DNA of 64,000 nucleotides from Dendrocalamus latiflorus (lineage: Eukaryota > Streptophyta > Magnoliopsida > Poales > Poaceae): assembly GCA_017311315.1 (NCBI GenBank), contig CM029640.1:33541092-33605091 (forward strand). The letters are read 5' to 3'. Below the pieces are notes generated by a model. The model saw only the letters and a program-made list of their open reading frames with translations. It searched no databases and was not told the DNA's origin. Below, one piece after another: positions 35,501-43,930 of this stretch; positions within the stretch are counted from its first letter, which is position 1, and each line of letters begins with the position of its first letter. A program made the translations under genes and the position numbers.

Positions 35501-38500
35501 TTGATGGTTTCCTTTCGGCAGTTGAGGAGGCCTGGAACTCTGTCCCGGCTTCTTCCTGTCCCTTCCACATGCTGTCTTGTAAATTAAAGGCCACAGCCAG
35601 GAAGCTGCAGAGTTGGAGTCATAAAAAAGTTGGGCATGTTAATTCACAGATTGAGCTTGCCAGAGAGATCCTCCATCAACTAGAAATTGCGCAAGATTTT
35701 CGTATACTCGCTCGTGGAGAAGATTGGCTGAGGAGGAGCCTCAAGAAGCACTGTCTCGCCCTAGCCTCGCTCAAGCGTACCATTGCGAGAAGCCGTTCAA
35801 GAATAAATTGGCTTAGTGATGGTGACGCCAACTCCAAGCTGTTCCAGCTCCATGCTCGCCATCGCAAGAGAAAGAATTTTATTGCTAAGCTTGTTTCGGA
35901 AGACCAGGTGTTCTCTAGCCATGATGACAAGGCCAAGCTGATTCATGATTTCTATAATGGTCTTCTGGGATCTCATTTTCACCGAGACTTCTCTATTAAT
36001 CTTGATGAATTGAATGTCCCAGTCCGTGATCTTGCTTTTCTTGACTCTCCTTTTTCTGAAAATGAAGTTTGGAAGACTATCAGCCTTCTGCCATCCGACA
36101 AAGCCCCTGGCCCGGATGGCTTTACAGGAAGTTTTTACAAGGTGTGTTGGCCAATTATCAAACAGGATATCATGAATGCACTCTCCGCAGTTTGGGCCAG
36201 GAAATTCTCCAATTTGGGGTTGGTAAATTCAGCTTTTATCAGTCTTCTGCCAAAGAAAGATGGGGCTGAAATGATCAAGGATTTTCGGCCTATTAGCCTT
36301 GTGCATAGCTTTGCAAAACTTGTCACCAAAATTCTTGCTAACAGGCTGGCTGGGCGGCTTGATGAGTTAGTGTCTCTCAACCAGAGTGCGTTCATTAAAG
36401 GGCGCTTCATTCAGGATAATTTCATGCTAGTTCAGCAAACTGCTCGTTTTTTGAGCCAGCAAAAACAAGCTCGGCTCCTCCTAAAGCTGGACATTTCCAA
36501 GGCCTTTGATTCTGTCTCTTGGCCTTTCCTAGTTGAAGTGATGAAAAAGATGGGTTTTGGGCCAATTTGGTGCGACGTCGTCTGTGGGCTTCTTTCATCT
36601 TCATCTACTCAGATACTTCTTAATGGGATCCCTGGAGTTACCATCTTGCACCGTCGTGGGTTGCGTCAAGGTGATCCACTTTCACCAATGCTCTTTATCC
36701 TTGTGATGGATGTTTTGTCTCTTATGGTCTCTAAAGCTTTGGAGGAGGGCTTGCTGCAGCCTCTGTCCAATAGGGCTGTGCAGCACCGGATCTCAATTTA
36801 TGCTGATGATGTGGTTATTTTTCTCCGGCCCACTGCTGCTGATCTGGACCTCACTCTTGAAATGCTTCAACTCTTTGGGGATGCCTCAGGCCTGAGAACA
36901 AATTTGCAGAAAAGTAATGTTTTTCCCATCCATTGCACTGAGTTGGACATTGCAACTATCCAGAACCATCTCCCTTGCGAAGTTCTGGATTTCCCTTGTA
37001 AGTATCTTGGTTTACCTCTCTCACTAAAGAAGCTGACAAGGGCGCAAATTCAGCCTTTCATTGATAGAATTGCAGACCGACTGCCTAGTTGGAAGGCTGA
37101 TCTCCTCACCAAGGCAGGTAGGAAGGTCCTAGTGCAATTTGTGCTTACTTCAATGCTTGTTTATTTGGCCATGGCAATCGACCTTCCATCTTGGGCAATT
37201 AAGGCCATTGATAAAATCCGAAGACGTTTTTTGTGGAGGGGAAGGAAAGAAGTCAAGGGTGGCCATTGCTTGATTGCTTGGGTAAAAACTTGCCGTCCTA
37301 CTAAGCTGGGGGGCTTGGGCATTTCAGATCTCCAAAGGATGAATTGGGCGCTTCGTATGAGGTGGTTGTGGCTGCAAAAAACCGAGCCAAACAAGCCTTG
37401 GTCTGCATTCCCTATTAAAGTACACCCATGTGTGCAGGCTTTCTTTTCCATTGCGGTCGTGACTAAGGTTGGGGATGGCGCAAGGACTTTATTCTGGATG
37501 GACAGATGGATCCATGGACAAAGGATTGTGGATCTTGCGCCACGGTTATTTGCCTTAGTACCCAATCTTAGAGCCAACAAGCGTACTGTTCTTGAGGCTC
37601 TTATGGATCAAACTTGGATTTCTGACATTCAAGGGGCTCTTTCTGTGGGAGTCTTTGCTGAATTCCTGGAGCTTTGGGATGTTATTTCAGAAGTGGTTCT
37701 TCGTCCAGGAGTTGAGGACATGCATTCTTGGCGTTTTTCCAGCTCTGGTCTTTATTCAGCAAAATCTGTTTATTCTGAGTTGTTTCAAGGGGCTGTCCTC
37801 TTTGGTCCCTGGGAGAGAATTTGGAGATCTTGGGCTCCGGGCAAATGCCAATTCTTTATGTGGTTAGTGGCTCACAATAAATGTTGGACAGCTGATAGAC
37901 TTGAAAAGAAAGGATTACCACACCCAACCTGCTGCCCCCTCTGTGATCAGGAGCCTGAAACAATCAACCATTTGCTGGTGGGTTGTGTGTTTGCCCGGGA
38001 ATTCTGGTTCTTATTGCTCCGGGGGGTTGGGTTGCATAGTCTTTCTCCGCAGCCTACAGTCGCATCCTTTGATGATTGGTGGTCTATTGCAAATTCTAGG
38101 GTTGAAGGGGAGGTCAGGAAGGGCCTCAATTCACTGATAATCCTGGGTGCTTGGTCTATTTGGAACCTCCGCAACCGTTGTGTTTTTGATGGAGTCTCTC
38201 CGAGTCTTTCCTTGTTATTGGTCCAGGTTAGAGATGAGCTGAAACTTTGGGGTTTGGCTGGGGCGCGTGGTATTTCTTACCTCACTGCCCTAGCACCTGA
38301 GGAAGGCTAGGTCGGGGTTGTTGGGGTTGGTCTTGGTCTTGGTCTCCCTAGTGGGGATTGGTCTTGGCTATAGTTGAGTGTGTTTGTAAGGGTTGTTCTT
38401 CTTCTTCTTAATACAATGATACGCAGCTCTCCTGCGTGTTCGAGAAAAAAAGACATCAACAGAAGACTACTTAGGATGTTAAACAGGATATGGTACCAAA

Positions 38501-41333
38501 GCGAACAGATTAATTAGATAACCAAACATTAATGCGAACTGTCGAGCACCTTATGTCTCATACTCTCATCATTTGGCCAAACCCTACACTACAAGCATTG
38601 AGTATTTGTATATTATGTATCGCACAATTCAACCAGTTGTAACTTGTAAGCAAGAAATAGCAAACTCGTTCCATAAATTACTGCGATATGTACATGAATG
38701 TTCAAACCTTGGACTTGAAATTTTCTTCTTGCTCATATATGTAGCACACTTAAACAAATTATGGTGAGGACTATCGTAAATGATGGAAGAAATACATAGT
38801 AGAGTATTAAACTAATAAACTTTATTAGCACCATATTGGCATTAGTCCATGGTCCTCTGATCAATTTAACAGAGATAATGTATAGGAGTTGCGCATATAA
38901 CTATGGTTTTTTCCCGAAAATTGTGTAGAGTAGTAGTACATTAAAAAATCACTTTTAAAGCAAGCTCAGGAATCATAAACTATATTGAAATAGAAAATTG
39001 GAAATAAATTGCACTGATTTCCAATTCATATACCCTCTTTACCATGAAACAAATGGAGGCATTGCAAATTGACATGGGCTAACTTTACAAAGGAACCACC
39101 ATTACCAACAATGCAGTCTTGACAAACTAGTTGCAATTAGCCTGTTATGTACCAAAATCCACCAGTAACAAAAGAGAACCTGCTATTATGAAGCTTAATT
39201 GTTTTGGTTACAGACATTGGACTAGAACCAGAACGCCCTTTGTATCTTAAGTGCCATTCACCAAAGATCCAGTAAAATATACATTTTTCTCTAAAATTTG
39301 TAAAAACAGGATAATTGCAATGGAATGTAGATTTTTTAAAGAACAAGATAAATAATTAAATAACTACATACATTTTTCTCTGGAAGTGGACATCTAGTCT
39401 TGTATCTATCTCTTTTCTTGATTCTGCGTATTTATGAAGTCGAGCAAATGCAGAAATTGTTCTCTGGATTTCATTTTGGTGGAATACCTCCAATGCAGCT
39501 AGCTTGCTTCTAAGTTCCTCCTGAAGAACAAATATCACATTTGACTATTTGAAGCAAACAAACAGTTTAAAAAGATTAAAAGCAGGGTTGTACCACAGTT
39601 CATCATGGTCAAAGCAAGACAAAACCACAGTTGAAGGAATGTTTAAATTCATTAAAAATCACCTAATGAACGTTGTTCCACCAGTAAAGAAAAAATGTCA
39701 TCACAGAAATACATGTCTAGTGCCTGCATTTTCATACTTTCTGGAGTAGTATCACATAAAACCTTTCACAACTTAACAACATTGTTAAAGTAGTGAAAAA
39801 ATTATGTACTCCATGAGACAGCTATAATCCAAGAACCAAGATATATATTTTTTTTACCCAAAAGAAAAGCCAAGAAATGTATGGAGAATAGGCATATCAA
39901 CATCTGCTAGAATAATACTTCAGTACAAAGCAATAGTTAGTGATTTAATTCTTTTGGCATCCCTGTTATTTTGCTTCTTTGATAATCTTCAATTTGATGC
40001 AAAAGTAGCCCAATATTCGAAAATTCCGCTTCAAGTTGCAAACTAACAAAAGTACACTCGACCAACAATAACAATATGACATCTCCAGTAAGCTTAAAGG
40101 GAACCAACAAGCTCCATTCAGGAATTTCGTACCGTATAGCATTAGCGAGATGAAAAGATAATGTGCAGTATCTGCATGCCTGGATCACTAAAAAGCCATT
40201 GTAATACACAAAGCTTTGCAGAAAAAATAAATTTGATTCACACAGTACAACTAATGATAGCCCTAAACTGCAATGAGGACCAGTGACAAAAATTCAATGG
40301 TATATTACCGACACATCAAAGCAAAATTATCACATAAGTACTGCATTTTTTAGAGAAAGGAATAACAGAGTAGAATTCCTGGTACACACTTGAACTTTGA
40401 GATGGTGCTCGCGTTCCAGCTCAAGCAGAATGCTCTTCTCTAGGCTCCTTTTCTCCATCAGGTGGTATGGTGCAACCTTGCCATCTAATTCATCCTCTGA
40501 TTCTTCAAAGTCACTAGGAAGAAACAAAAGGTAGATACTTACTAAATATACAATCATTAAACTCCTTAGGCAGACTTCTACAGTTCTGCAAAGCAAAAAA
40601 ACATGCTACAGACCATAGTTAATGGCCCAATGGTATCCTTATGCTTCACATTGCCCTAAGACCAAAGGCTATCTTCCTTACAAGCATGTGCACTGTCGCT
40701 CCAAACTTACAAAATGTCAGAAGTCCAATTCAACATATAGCGCAGCAATCGATCCGGTGAGATTGACAAACAGCGACACACAAATTTCATGAAAATGCAA
40801 ATACAGGGGCCAAATTGCTGTATTAAATTCTCACCTGGGTTCGAGATCATTACATGAGAACCTAGCTCCGTTGGCCACAAGACCTCGGGCCTCCTCATCA
40901 CTATTATCGTCGTCTTCCTCTTCCGTGTCGTCTTCCTCAACCCGCATCACAAAGGCCTTCTCCCTCGCGCTACCACCGCTAGCCCTAAATTAACGAAACA
41001 AAACAGTTAGAATCGATTGCAGCGGCAAATCACCAAGGCTTAACAGCAACACCATACGCGAGCGAGCGAAACTACGAGAAAGATGAGAGATACCACTCCG
41101 GCGGCTGCTTGAGGGGCGTGGGCGACGCGGCGAGGCGGTTGGCCTCGAGTGCGTCGAGCTCGGCGAGGACGTCGCCGAGGGTCCTCGGTTGCGGATCGAG
41201 CGCCCTGGGGCACCGCAGCTCCACGCGCACGAAGCCCCTGCGAGGAGAAAGGGAGAGCCGAGGAAGGTCAGTCTCAACGAACAGCAGCCGGAGGGAGGCA
41301 ATGGGGGTGCGAAACGGTGATGCGGGATTACAT
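23597..41333 (-). CDS. GLE1: GLE1 mRNA export factor of the nuclear pore, 15 exons
   Basis: GLE1 sits on the cytoplasmic face of the nuclear pore and, with inositol hexakisphosphate, activates the DEAD-box helicase LOS4/DBP5 to release exported mRNA. Coding exons, 5' to 3': 41332-41333, 41094-41237, 40835-40984, 40390-40513, 39372-39520, 31533-31704, 30953-31148, 29586-29680, 29329-29399, 27884-27965, 26086-26181, 24795-24878, 24375-24503, 23891-24013, 23597-23818. All introns are GT/AG and the phases close, giving 612 residues, as in Arabidopsis (about 611). There is an acidic tract at 65-80, a long charged coiled coil from about 120 to 300 (ERRIRDDAAIEEAKRKEHA), and the C-terminal GLE1 domain from about 345 (AMDYLLAEFHKVCIYTVPKH; LADGWKWLAMFLNALPA; NDKIYLEEPEGQYL). 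The start ATG is split AT|G by the first intron. Intron 5 (31705-39371) holds a full L1 on the opposite strand. No coding lesion is seen. Confidence 0.92.
24981..25295 (+). mobile_element. tRNA-derived SINE in a GLE1 intron, with 17 bp target duplication
   Basis: The head has an RNA polymerase III A box (TAGCCCAATGGTTAGAGG) and B box (GGTTCGACTCC), spaced as in tRNA. The tail ends in a G/C stem-loop, CAGGTCGAG, then a T run. A 17 bp duplication TGAAATGTGGAATATGG flanks it (24964-24980 and 25296-25312). It lies in the intron between exons 11 and 12, antisense to GLE1. The open frame across it is not a gene. Confidence 0.92.
27094..27636 (-). mobile_element. 5'-truncated L1 in a GLE1 intron
   Basis: On the minus strand it starts inside the C-terminal zinc-binding (zf-RVT) domain of L1 ORF2 (LCDQEEESVQHILSTCVFARQFW motif region; coding remnant to 27278) and ends in the 3' tail CTCCTGCGCGTTCGAG plus an A run. 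A perfect 12 bp duplication GCACAGCTTTGT flanks it (27082-27093 and 27637-27648). Such short 5'-truncated copies are typical of target-primed reverse transcription. It lies in the intron between exons 10 and 11, on the same strand as GLE1, so its poly(A)-type tail is in the sense direction. Confidence 0.9.
28577..28852. mobile_element. 276 bp hAT MITE in a GLE1 intron
   Basis: The ends read CAGTGATGAAGCCAGG and, on the other strand, GAGGGGTGAAGC, imperfect hAT-type termini. The flanks GTAGTAAC (28569-28576) and GTAGTAAA (28853-28860) match at 7 of 8 bases. It lies in the intron between exons 9 and 10. Confidence 0.72.
30523..30608. repeat. 43 bp tandem duplication in a GLE1 intron
   Basis: Two units (30523-30565 and 30566-30608), starting AGGCCCATAACCT and ending in AATCAGAACCTTT, with about one internal difference. 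Non-coding. Confidence 0.8.
31374..31549 (-). repeat. 88 bp tandem duplication spanning the 3' end of GLE1 exon 6
   Basis: Units 31374-31461 and 31462-31549 differ at about three bases. The upstream unit (in gene direction) holds the last 17 bases of exon 6 and its splice donor (GGG|GTATGT at 31533/31532). The second unit repeats the same donor at 31444-31443. Use of the copied donor would add 88 bases and shift the frame. Confidence 0.92.
32091..34697 (+). CDS. L1 ORF1 protein with double CCHC zinc knuckle
   Basis: ORF1 coats L1 RNA in the ribonucleoprotein used for retrotransposition. The 868-residue product begins with a proline/serine-rich region (about 1-150). Two CX2CX4HX4C knuckles follow, at residues 162-175 (CFNCFSPHHRALNC) and 181-194 (CFHCRTLGHRSNVC). 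An arginine-rich stretch (about 236-255) comes next. A folded region at about 315-480 contains FEIEESLLVLHRFGPASFLL and resembles the DUF4283/RRM-like domain of plant L1 ORF1. The C-terminal half is proline/alanine-rich with basic clusters. No stops interrupt it. ORF2 begins 4 bases after its stop codon, so the two are probably translated from one transcript by reinitiation. The start could be internal, as the leader is short. It is on the opposite strand to GLE1. Confidence 0.87.
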   Translation: MFRAPSPPLPPPDASPSSSPTPAPTPGPVATSPSPPPSPAPGPPPILSGRSKALRWRDGCSPSSSPSSFKEALLGGVPSAGLSEVQVSAPLPVVSAAALQAPAGSALPRSAPRPVAGGAPRKAKSPDAEGWWTVEGRRARRERRRAELPPRRPVPVDLRGKCFNCFSPHHRALNCRVSPRCFHCRTLGHRSNVCPRRRSSLRPALSQPDQKFVWRPVIPLPSVASAGMETPNSGEGAGEGRRRRRRRAHRRGAGGRDSDIARDSDRAPPPPPDDAIEGGSGGSSPLLSSDMVPSSADIVRSQRPQRVLDRSDRISHREDELVRALVVSIVGDSQEGSVESIKGLFARRFEIEESLLVLHRFGPASFLLILPTDELAERVFNGGRPIFSPPCRLHVMRWSRFIHASASKLPFAVSVELRGIPAHAWENATAEALLSEFCWINDILPDTASRRDVFRVAAWCSDPSRIPTEMDLLVMEPAVAADGPRPVKRALSYPIEVVVSPFDQPLEADHPPPPPSADNGHGHRKRRRRQRRASSPPSSQMAPGSSSAARGPPRAPVHSRLGPRAAEACHVAFGLLAINEDNGPASASSPGQRDGVNALASDICISSVAGVGSRIGALGHVSGLDPPVPSPAPAELIEDLVGLMSGFSSGGAPTAVARPEDSPSSLAPSLVPEAVPAAPTGFLSAPASDVQIPAPDVVKHSILPPPPSYPVRSPGFFCLKYSRRHRGGQPASPSSPATPSRASPSARTPSPRRPGKCFIGRLARKTTRLLATPRVSKAKGKTLPPAAPPRRSRRLAGVGVELLMDSPTRTKKKVMRSLNIVGVHEGISQEALAEFSKLFSQPLSSSHVQALAALFGWVAPGEEEAALS
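34702..38310 (+). CDS. L1 ORF2: endonuclease and reverse transcriptase
   Basis: ORF2 nicks target DNA and copies the L1 RNA at the nick. The 1202-residue frame has, in order: an AP-type endonuclease (about 15-245) with ILSWNVRGLN, CIQETKM, GDFNLI and SDHCPLLL; a reverse transcriptase core (about 455-780) with DKAPGPDGF, LKLDISKAFDSVSW, GLRQGDPLSP and the catalytic IYADDVVIF (YADD at 700-703); and a C-terminal zf-RVT domain with CPLCDQEPETINHLLVGC. Every catalytic motif I looked for is intact. A second ATG at residue 15 just before the endonuclease is an alternative start. The same C-terminal domain in the truncated copy at 27278-27636 is clearly diverged, so the two belong to different subfamilies. 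Confidence 0.95.
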   Translation: MMQVLLGLAFSLFFMNPSKILSWNVRGLNSRARQDSVRSLVEKNQVDIVCIQETKMAEVSLQTILSVLGSDFDNFIDLPSVGASGGLLIAWRHWLGPAAAHRVDSFCASVQFCPVGGQSWWLTCVYGPQGSDEKIQFLQELRNVRAACFGPWTILGDFNLIYKDEDKNNNNFNRALMGRFRRLINDLALKEIPLHGRKFTWSNLQDAPTLVKLDRVLCSVDWEQLFPNCLLLSAASEDSDHCPLLLGLNDNLPGKRRFHFESYWPKVDGFLSAVEEAWNSVPASSCPFHMLSCKLKATARKLQSWSHKKVGHVNSQIELAREILHQLEIAQDFRILARGEDWLRRSLKKHCLALASLKRTIARSRSRINWLSDGDANSKLFQLHARHRKRKNFIAKLVSEDQVFSSHDDKAKLIHDFYNGLLGSHFHRDFSINLDELNVPVRDLAFLDSPFSENEVWKTISLLPSDKAPGPDGFTGSFYKVCWPIIKQDIMNALSAVWARKFSNLGLVNSAFISLLPKKDGAEMIKDFRPISLVHSFAKLVTKILANRLAGRLDELVSLNQSAFIKGRFIQDNFMLVQQTARFLSQQKQARLLLKLDISKAFDSVSWPFLVEVMKKMGFGPIWCDVVCGLLSSSSTQILLNGIPGVTILHRRGLRQGDPLSPMLFILVMDVLSLMVSKALEEGLLQPLSNRAVQHRISIYADDVVIFLRPTAADLDLTLEMLQLFGDASGLRTNLQKSNVFPIHCTELDIATIQNHLPCEVLDFPCKYLGLPLSLKKLTRAQIQPFIDRIADRLPSWKADLLTKAGRKVLVQFVLTSMLVYLAMAIDLPSWAIKAIDKIRRRFLWRGRKEVKGGHCLIAWVKTCRPTKLGGLGISDLQRMNWALRMRWLWLQKTEPNKPWSAFPIKVHPCVQAFFSIAVVTKVGDGARTLFWMDRWIHGQRIVDLAPRLFALVPNLRANKRTVLEALMDQTWISDIQGALSVGVFAEFLELWDVISEVVLRPGVEDMHSWRFSSSGLYSAKSVYSELFQGAVLFGPWERIWRSWAPGKCQFFMWLVAHNKCWTADRLEKKGLPHPTCCPLCDQEPETINHLLVGCVFAREFWFLLLRGVGLHSLSPQPTVASFDDWWSIANSRVEGEVRKGLNSLIILGAWSIWNLRNRCVFDGVSPSLSLLLVQVRDELKLWGLAGARGISYLTALAPEEG

Positions 41334-41660
41334 GGCGGTCGTTGCCGGCGCCTCTGGCCTGAGAGTCGTCCCCGGCGAGGCGGCGCTCTGGTCGGCGTTC
41401 CGGCTCTTCAGGGTTCGTGCGTATGCGCGTCGCCTGAGGAGTACGCTTCGCCACAGAGCGGGCAGAGAAAAATAAAACAAATACAAAAATCCCAAGACGG
41501 ATTGGAGCAGGCGGCGTGGTGGTCCGCGTGGGGAGGTTGCGGGAGGCGATGGAGAGGCTACGCGAGAGAGGCCGACGAAGGCGGTGGCCGGCGCTGGGGA
41601 GCGGGGAGCCGGCGCGGTGGAGGCGCCGGCGCCGGTGCAACGCCGAGGGGCGAGTCCAGT
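41334..41660 (-). promoter_or_regulatory. 5' leader and promoter region of GLE1
   Basis: GC-rich sequence upstream of the AT of the split start codon at 41333. The first transcribed exon must lie here, ending at donor CAT|GTAATC (41332/41331). I see no clear TATA box, so the transcription start is not fixed. Overlapping long frames on both strands here are compositional. Confidence 0.5.
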
Positions 41661-42059
41661 GGCGAACGATCTAGGGCCTGAGCTATAATGGACTGCAGTG
41701 GAGTTGGACTCTAGTGCGGTCCAAATATCCAATTGTATCCGAGTGGGTTAGAGCCTAGTTGCAATTTTGGCCCAGTCCAATCAAAATAGGCTAAAGGGGG
41801 CCTAAAATTTAATTGGGCCTAGGCTCTTTGTGTCCTCATTATGGGTCTAATAGACACGTTCGTTGGAACGGCTGGTGACGAACAGATCCTGTGTGACTTG
41901 ACTTTCAACTCCAGTTTGTGAACTTTCTAATGGAACTCGAGGACTTTCAACAAATCAATGTGAACATTCAACTCGGATTTGGGAAAACTTTTTCCAGTGG
42001 AGTTTGAGAGTTTTCAAAAAATAGTATCAGCTTTCAACTCAAACTTGGGAAACCCTCAA

Positions 42060-42650
42060 ATGGTATTTGAGTAGTGGCCAGAGGCACTTGACTTCGGGAA
42101 ACGGTCGGAGGAACTCGACTTCGGGAAGCGGTCGGAGGCACTCGACTTTGACAAGCAGTTGGAGGCATATGAGTTTGAGTAGAGGTCGGAGGCACTCAAC
42201 TTTAACAAACAGTTGGAGGTGTCTGAGTTTGAGTAGTGGTCGGAAGCACTCAACTTCGACAAGCGGTCAGAGGCATCGGAGTTTGAGCAGCGGTTGAAGG
42301 TGTCTGAGTTTGAGTAGCGGTCGGAGGCATCTGAGTTTGAGCAGCAGTCGGAGGCATCCGAGTTTGAGCAACGATCAAAGGCGTCCAAGTTTGAGCAGCG
42401 GTCAAAGGCGTCCAACTTTGGCAAGTGATCAAAGACGTCCAACTTTGGCAAGCGGTCGTGGACGTATGAGCATCGAAGGTTGTAGACGTCCAAGCATCAC
42501 GAGTGGTCGCGACGTCTAGGTATAGCAAGCGATCGGTGGTATTTGACTTCGAGAAGCGGTCGGAGGCACTCGACTTCGACAAGCGGTCGGAGGCGTCCAA
42601 GTATTGAAAGCGATCGAAAGTGACCAAGTATAGGAGGCAATCGAAAGGAC
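42060..42650. repeat. Degenerate tandem array of about 30 bp units
   Basis: Roughly 18-20 units of the type GAGTTTGAGCAGCGGTCGGAGGCATC or ACTCGACTTCGACAAGCGGTCGGAGGC. The units drift in sequence. Long frames on both strands (for instance runs of SDASDRxSN) are products of the array. The sequence style resembles the U3 repeats of the Copia-like LTR at 12135-13079, so this may be LTR-derived. Confidence 0.7.
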
Positions 42651-43506
42651 TTATGAGTAGCACTATTTGCCTTGCCTTATGGAGATATCATCATATCATA
42701 GGTACAAGCAGGACAAAACCTGGTACATGACGACTTGCTACAGTCGTGCAGCTCGGCCGAGGCGAGCGAGCCACATGTAAGGGGTGAGGGGCTTCGTGAT
42801 TTAAGCTCATGGGATCAGAGAGTAATCAACAATCTTGACAACCCCTTCATTGTGGCTGTGGGCTGCTCGACGGTGAGCTCCAAGGTACCTAAATAGCGGT
42901 ATTGCCGGTCGCGATTGTGGTGTTTGGCAATCTTCCTGACACGCCGCCGTCCATCGACATGCAAGATGGCTAAATAGTAGAGAAAGAGAAAAGGGGAAGT
43001 TCTTTACCATCTAGAGCATAGCACATCATGGCCTCGGCTTGTGCAGATTGCTTTCTTGGGTTCATCCACCTTCTCCTCCTTCTGCCTGAGTTCATCAGAG
43101 TCCTAACCGTCGGCGTGTGTTGGAATGTGCCCTCTTCTTTCTCTGTTTGTCTCTGTGTGTCATTTCCGTCTATCTCTATCTGTGTGTTCGCCCCTCCTCC
43201 CGTCCGTGGGGTCTCTCCTTTTATAGGCATGAGCAAGGGTCACGGGCGATGTACACGGGCCTCACGCAGTGCGAATCATCTTCTGATTTCTGGGATTGAG
43301 ATCCTGATCCAATTGCCAATTCTTTCCTTCTAAACCTGTGTTTTTTGTATCAAAAAAAATTATCAAGAAATACTTCTATAAATAGAGATACGGTGCAAAT
43401 GTCTTCCCATTGCAAATATGATTCAATTGGAACCAATCTTTTCTTTCCTTCTTGGTGCATGGGCTGCCATTGATTGGCTGTGTGCGGCGCTACACACGCA
43501 TCGACT

Positions 43507-43930
43507 GTTGGAACTAATCTTTTTGTTGGTAGTTCTCATGTGTATAGTCATGCGTCGAGTACTCGGTATGTTCGAGTGTCGTGCCGGAGCTGAAGGCTTG
43601 GAGTCAGCAAGTAGTTAGTGATTTTGGAGATACAGTCGCAAGCATGAGTCAGGCGTAGCGAAATAGTCATATCTACAGTGAACCAGTCGTAGCACTGTGA
43701 TCCAATCATAGCTACAGTGATCCAGTCGGTACTCGTAAGCTATAGCACCGTGGACGAGAATCCGTGATAACACGGTCGAAATGACTGTGGTCGACTCAAC
43801 GTGGTCGAAATGACCGTTGTTGACACAACGTAGTCGAAATAAACATGGTCGAGCAGCCCTAATGACACAACGTGGTCAAAATGACCATGGTCAAAGACCC
43901 ATGACACAAGGCATGATGCATTGACCACTT
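43507..43930 (+). repeat. LTR-like fragment related to the LTR at 12135-13079
   Basis: It begins TGTTGGAACTAATCTT, identical over 16 bases to the start of the other LTR. It then shows the same kind of degenerate repeats (CATAGCTACAGTGATC, and ACAACGTGGTCGAAATGACC units near 43775-43895). The far end was not found. Probably a diverged or truncated member of the same family. Confidence 0.55.

Larger units (their letters stand above)
32055..38450 (+). mobile_element. Complete L1-type LINE in GLE1 intron 5, antisense
   Basis: A 6.4 kb non-LTR retrotransposon with two long ORFs, a stem-loop 3' end (ACGCAGCTCTCCTGCGTG then TTCGAG) and a short A tail. A perfect 14 bp duplication AGACATCAACAGAA flanks it (32041-32054 and 38451-38464). 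The leader before ORF1 is only 36 bases, so the 5' end may be slightly truncated. Both ORFs are open throughout, pointing to a young insertion. Confidence 0.95.

Noticed and set aside
39937..40209. Extra GLE1 exon in intron 4
   Set aside because: Joining exon 4 directly to the exon at 39372-39520 gives an ungapped match to the known GLE1 coiled coil; the extra frame is not needed.
40990..41681. Long frames on both strands around the GLE1 5' end
   Set aside because: Wrong frame relative to the conserved N-terminus; they reflect GC-rich leader sequence.
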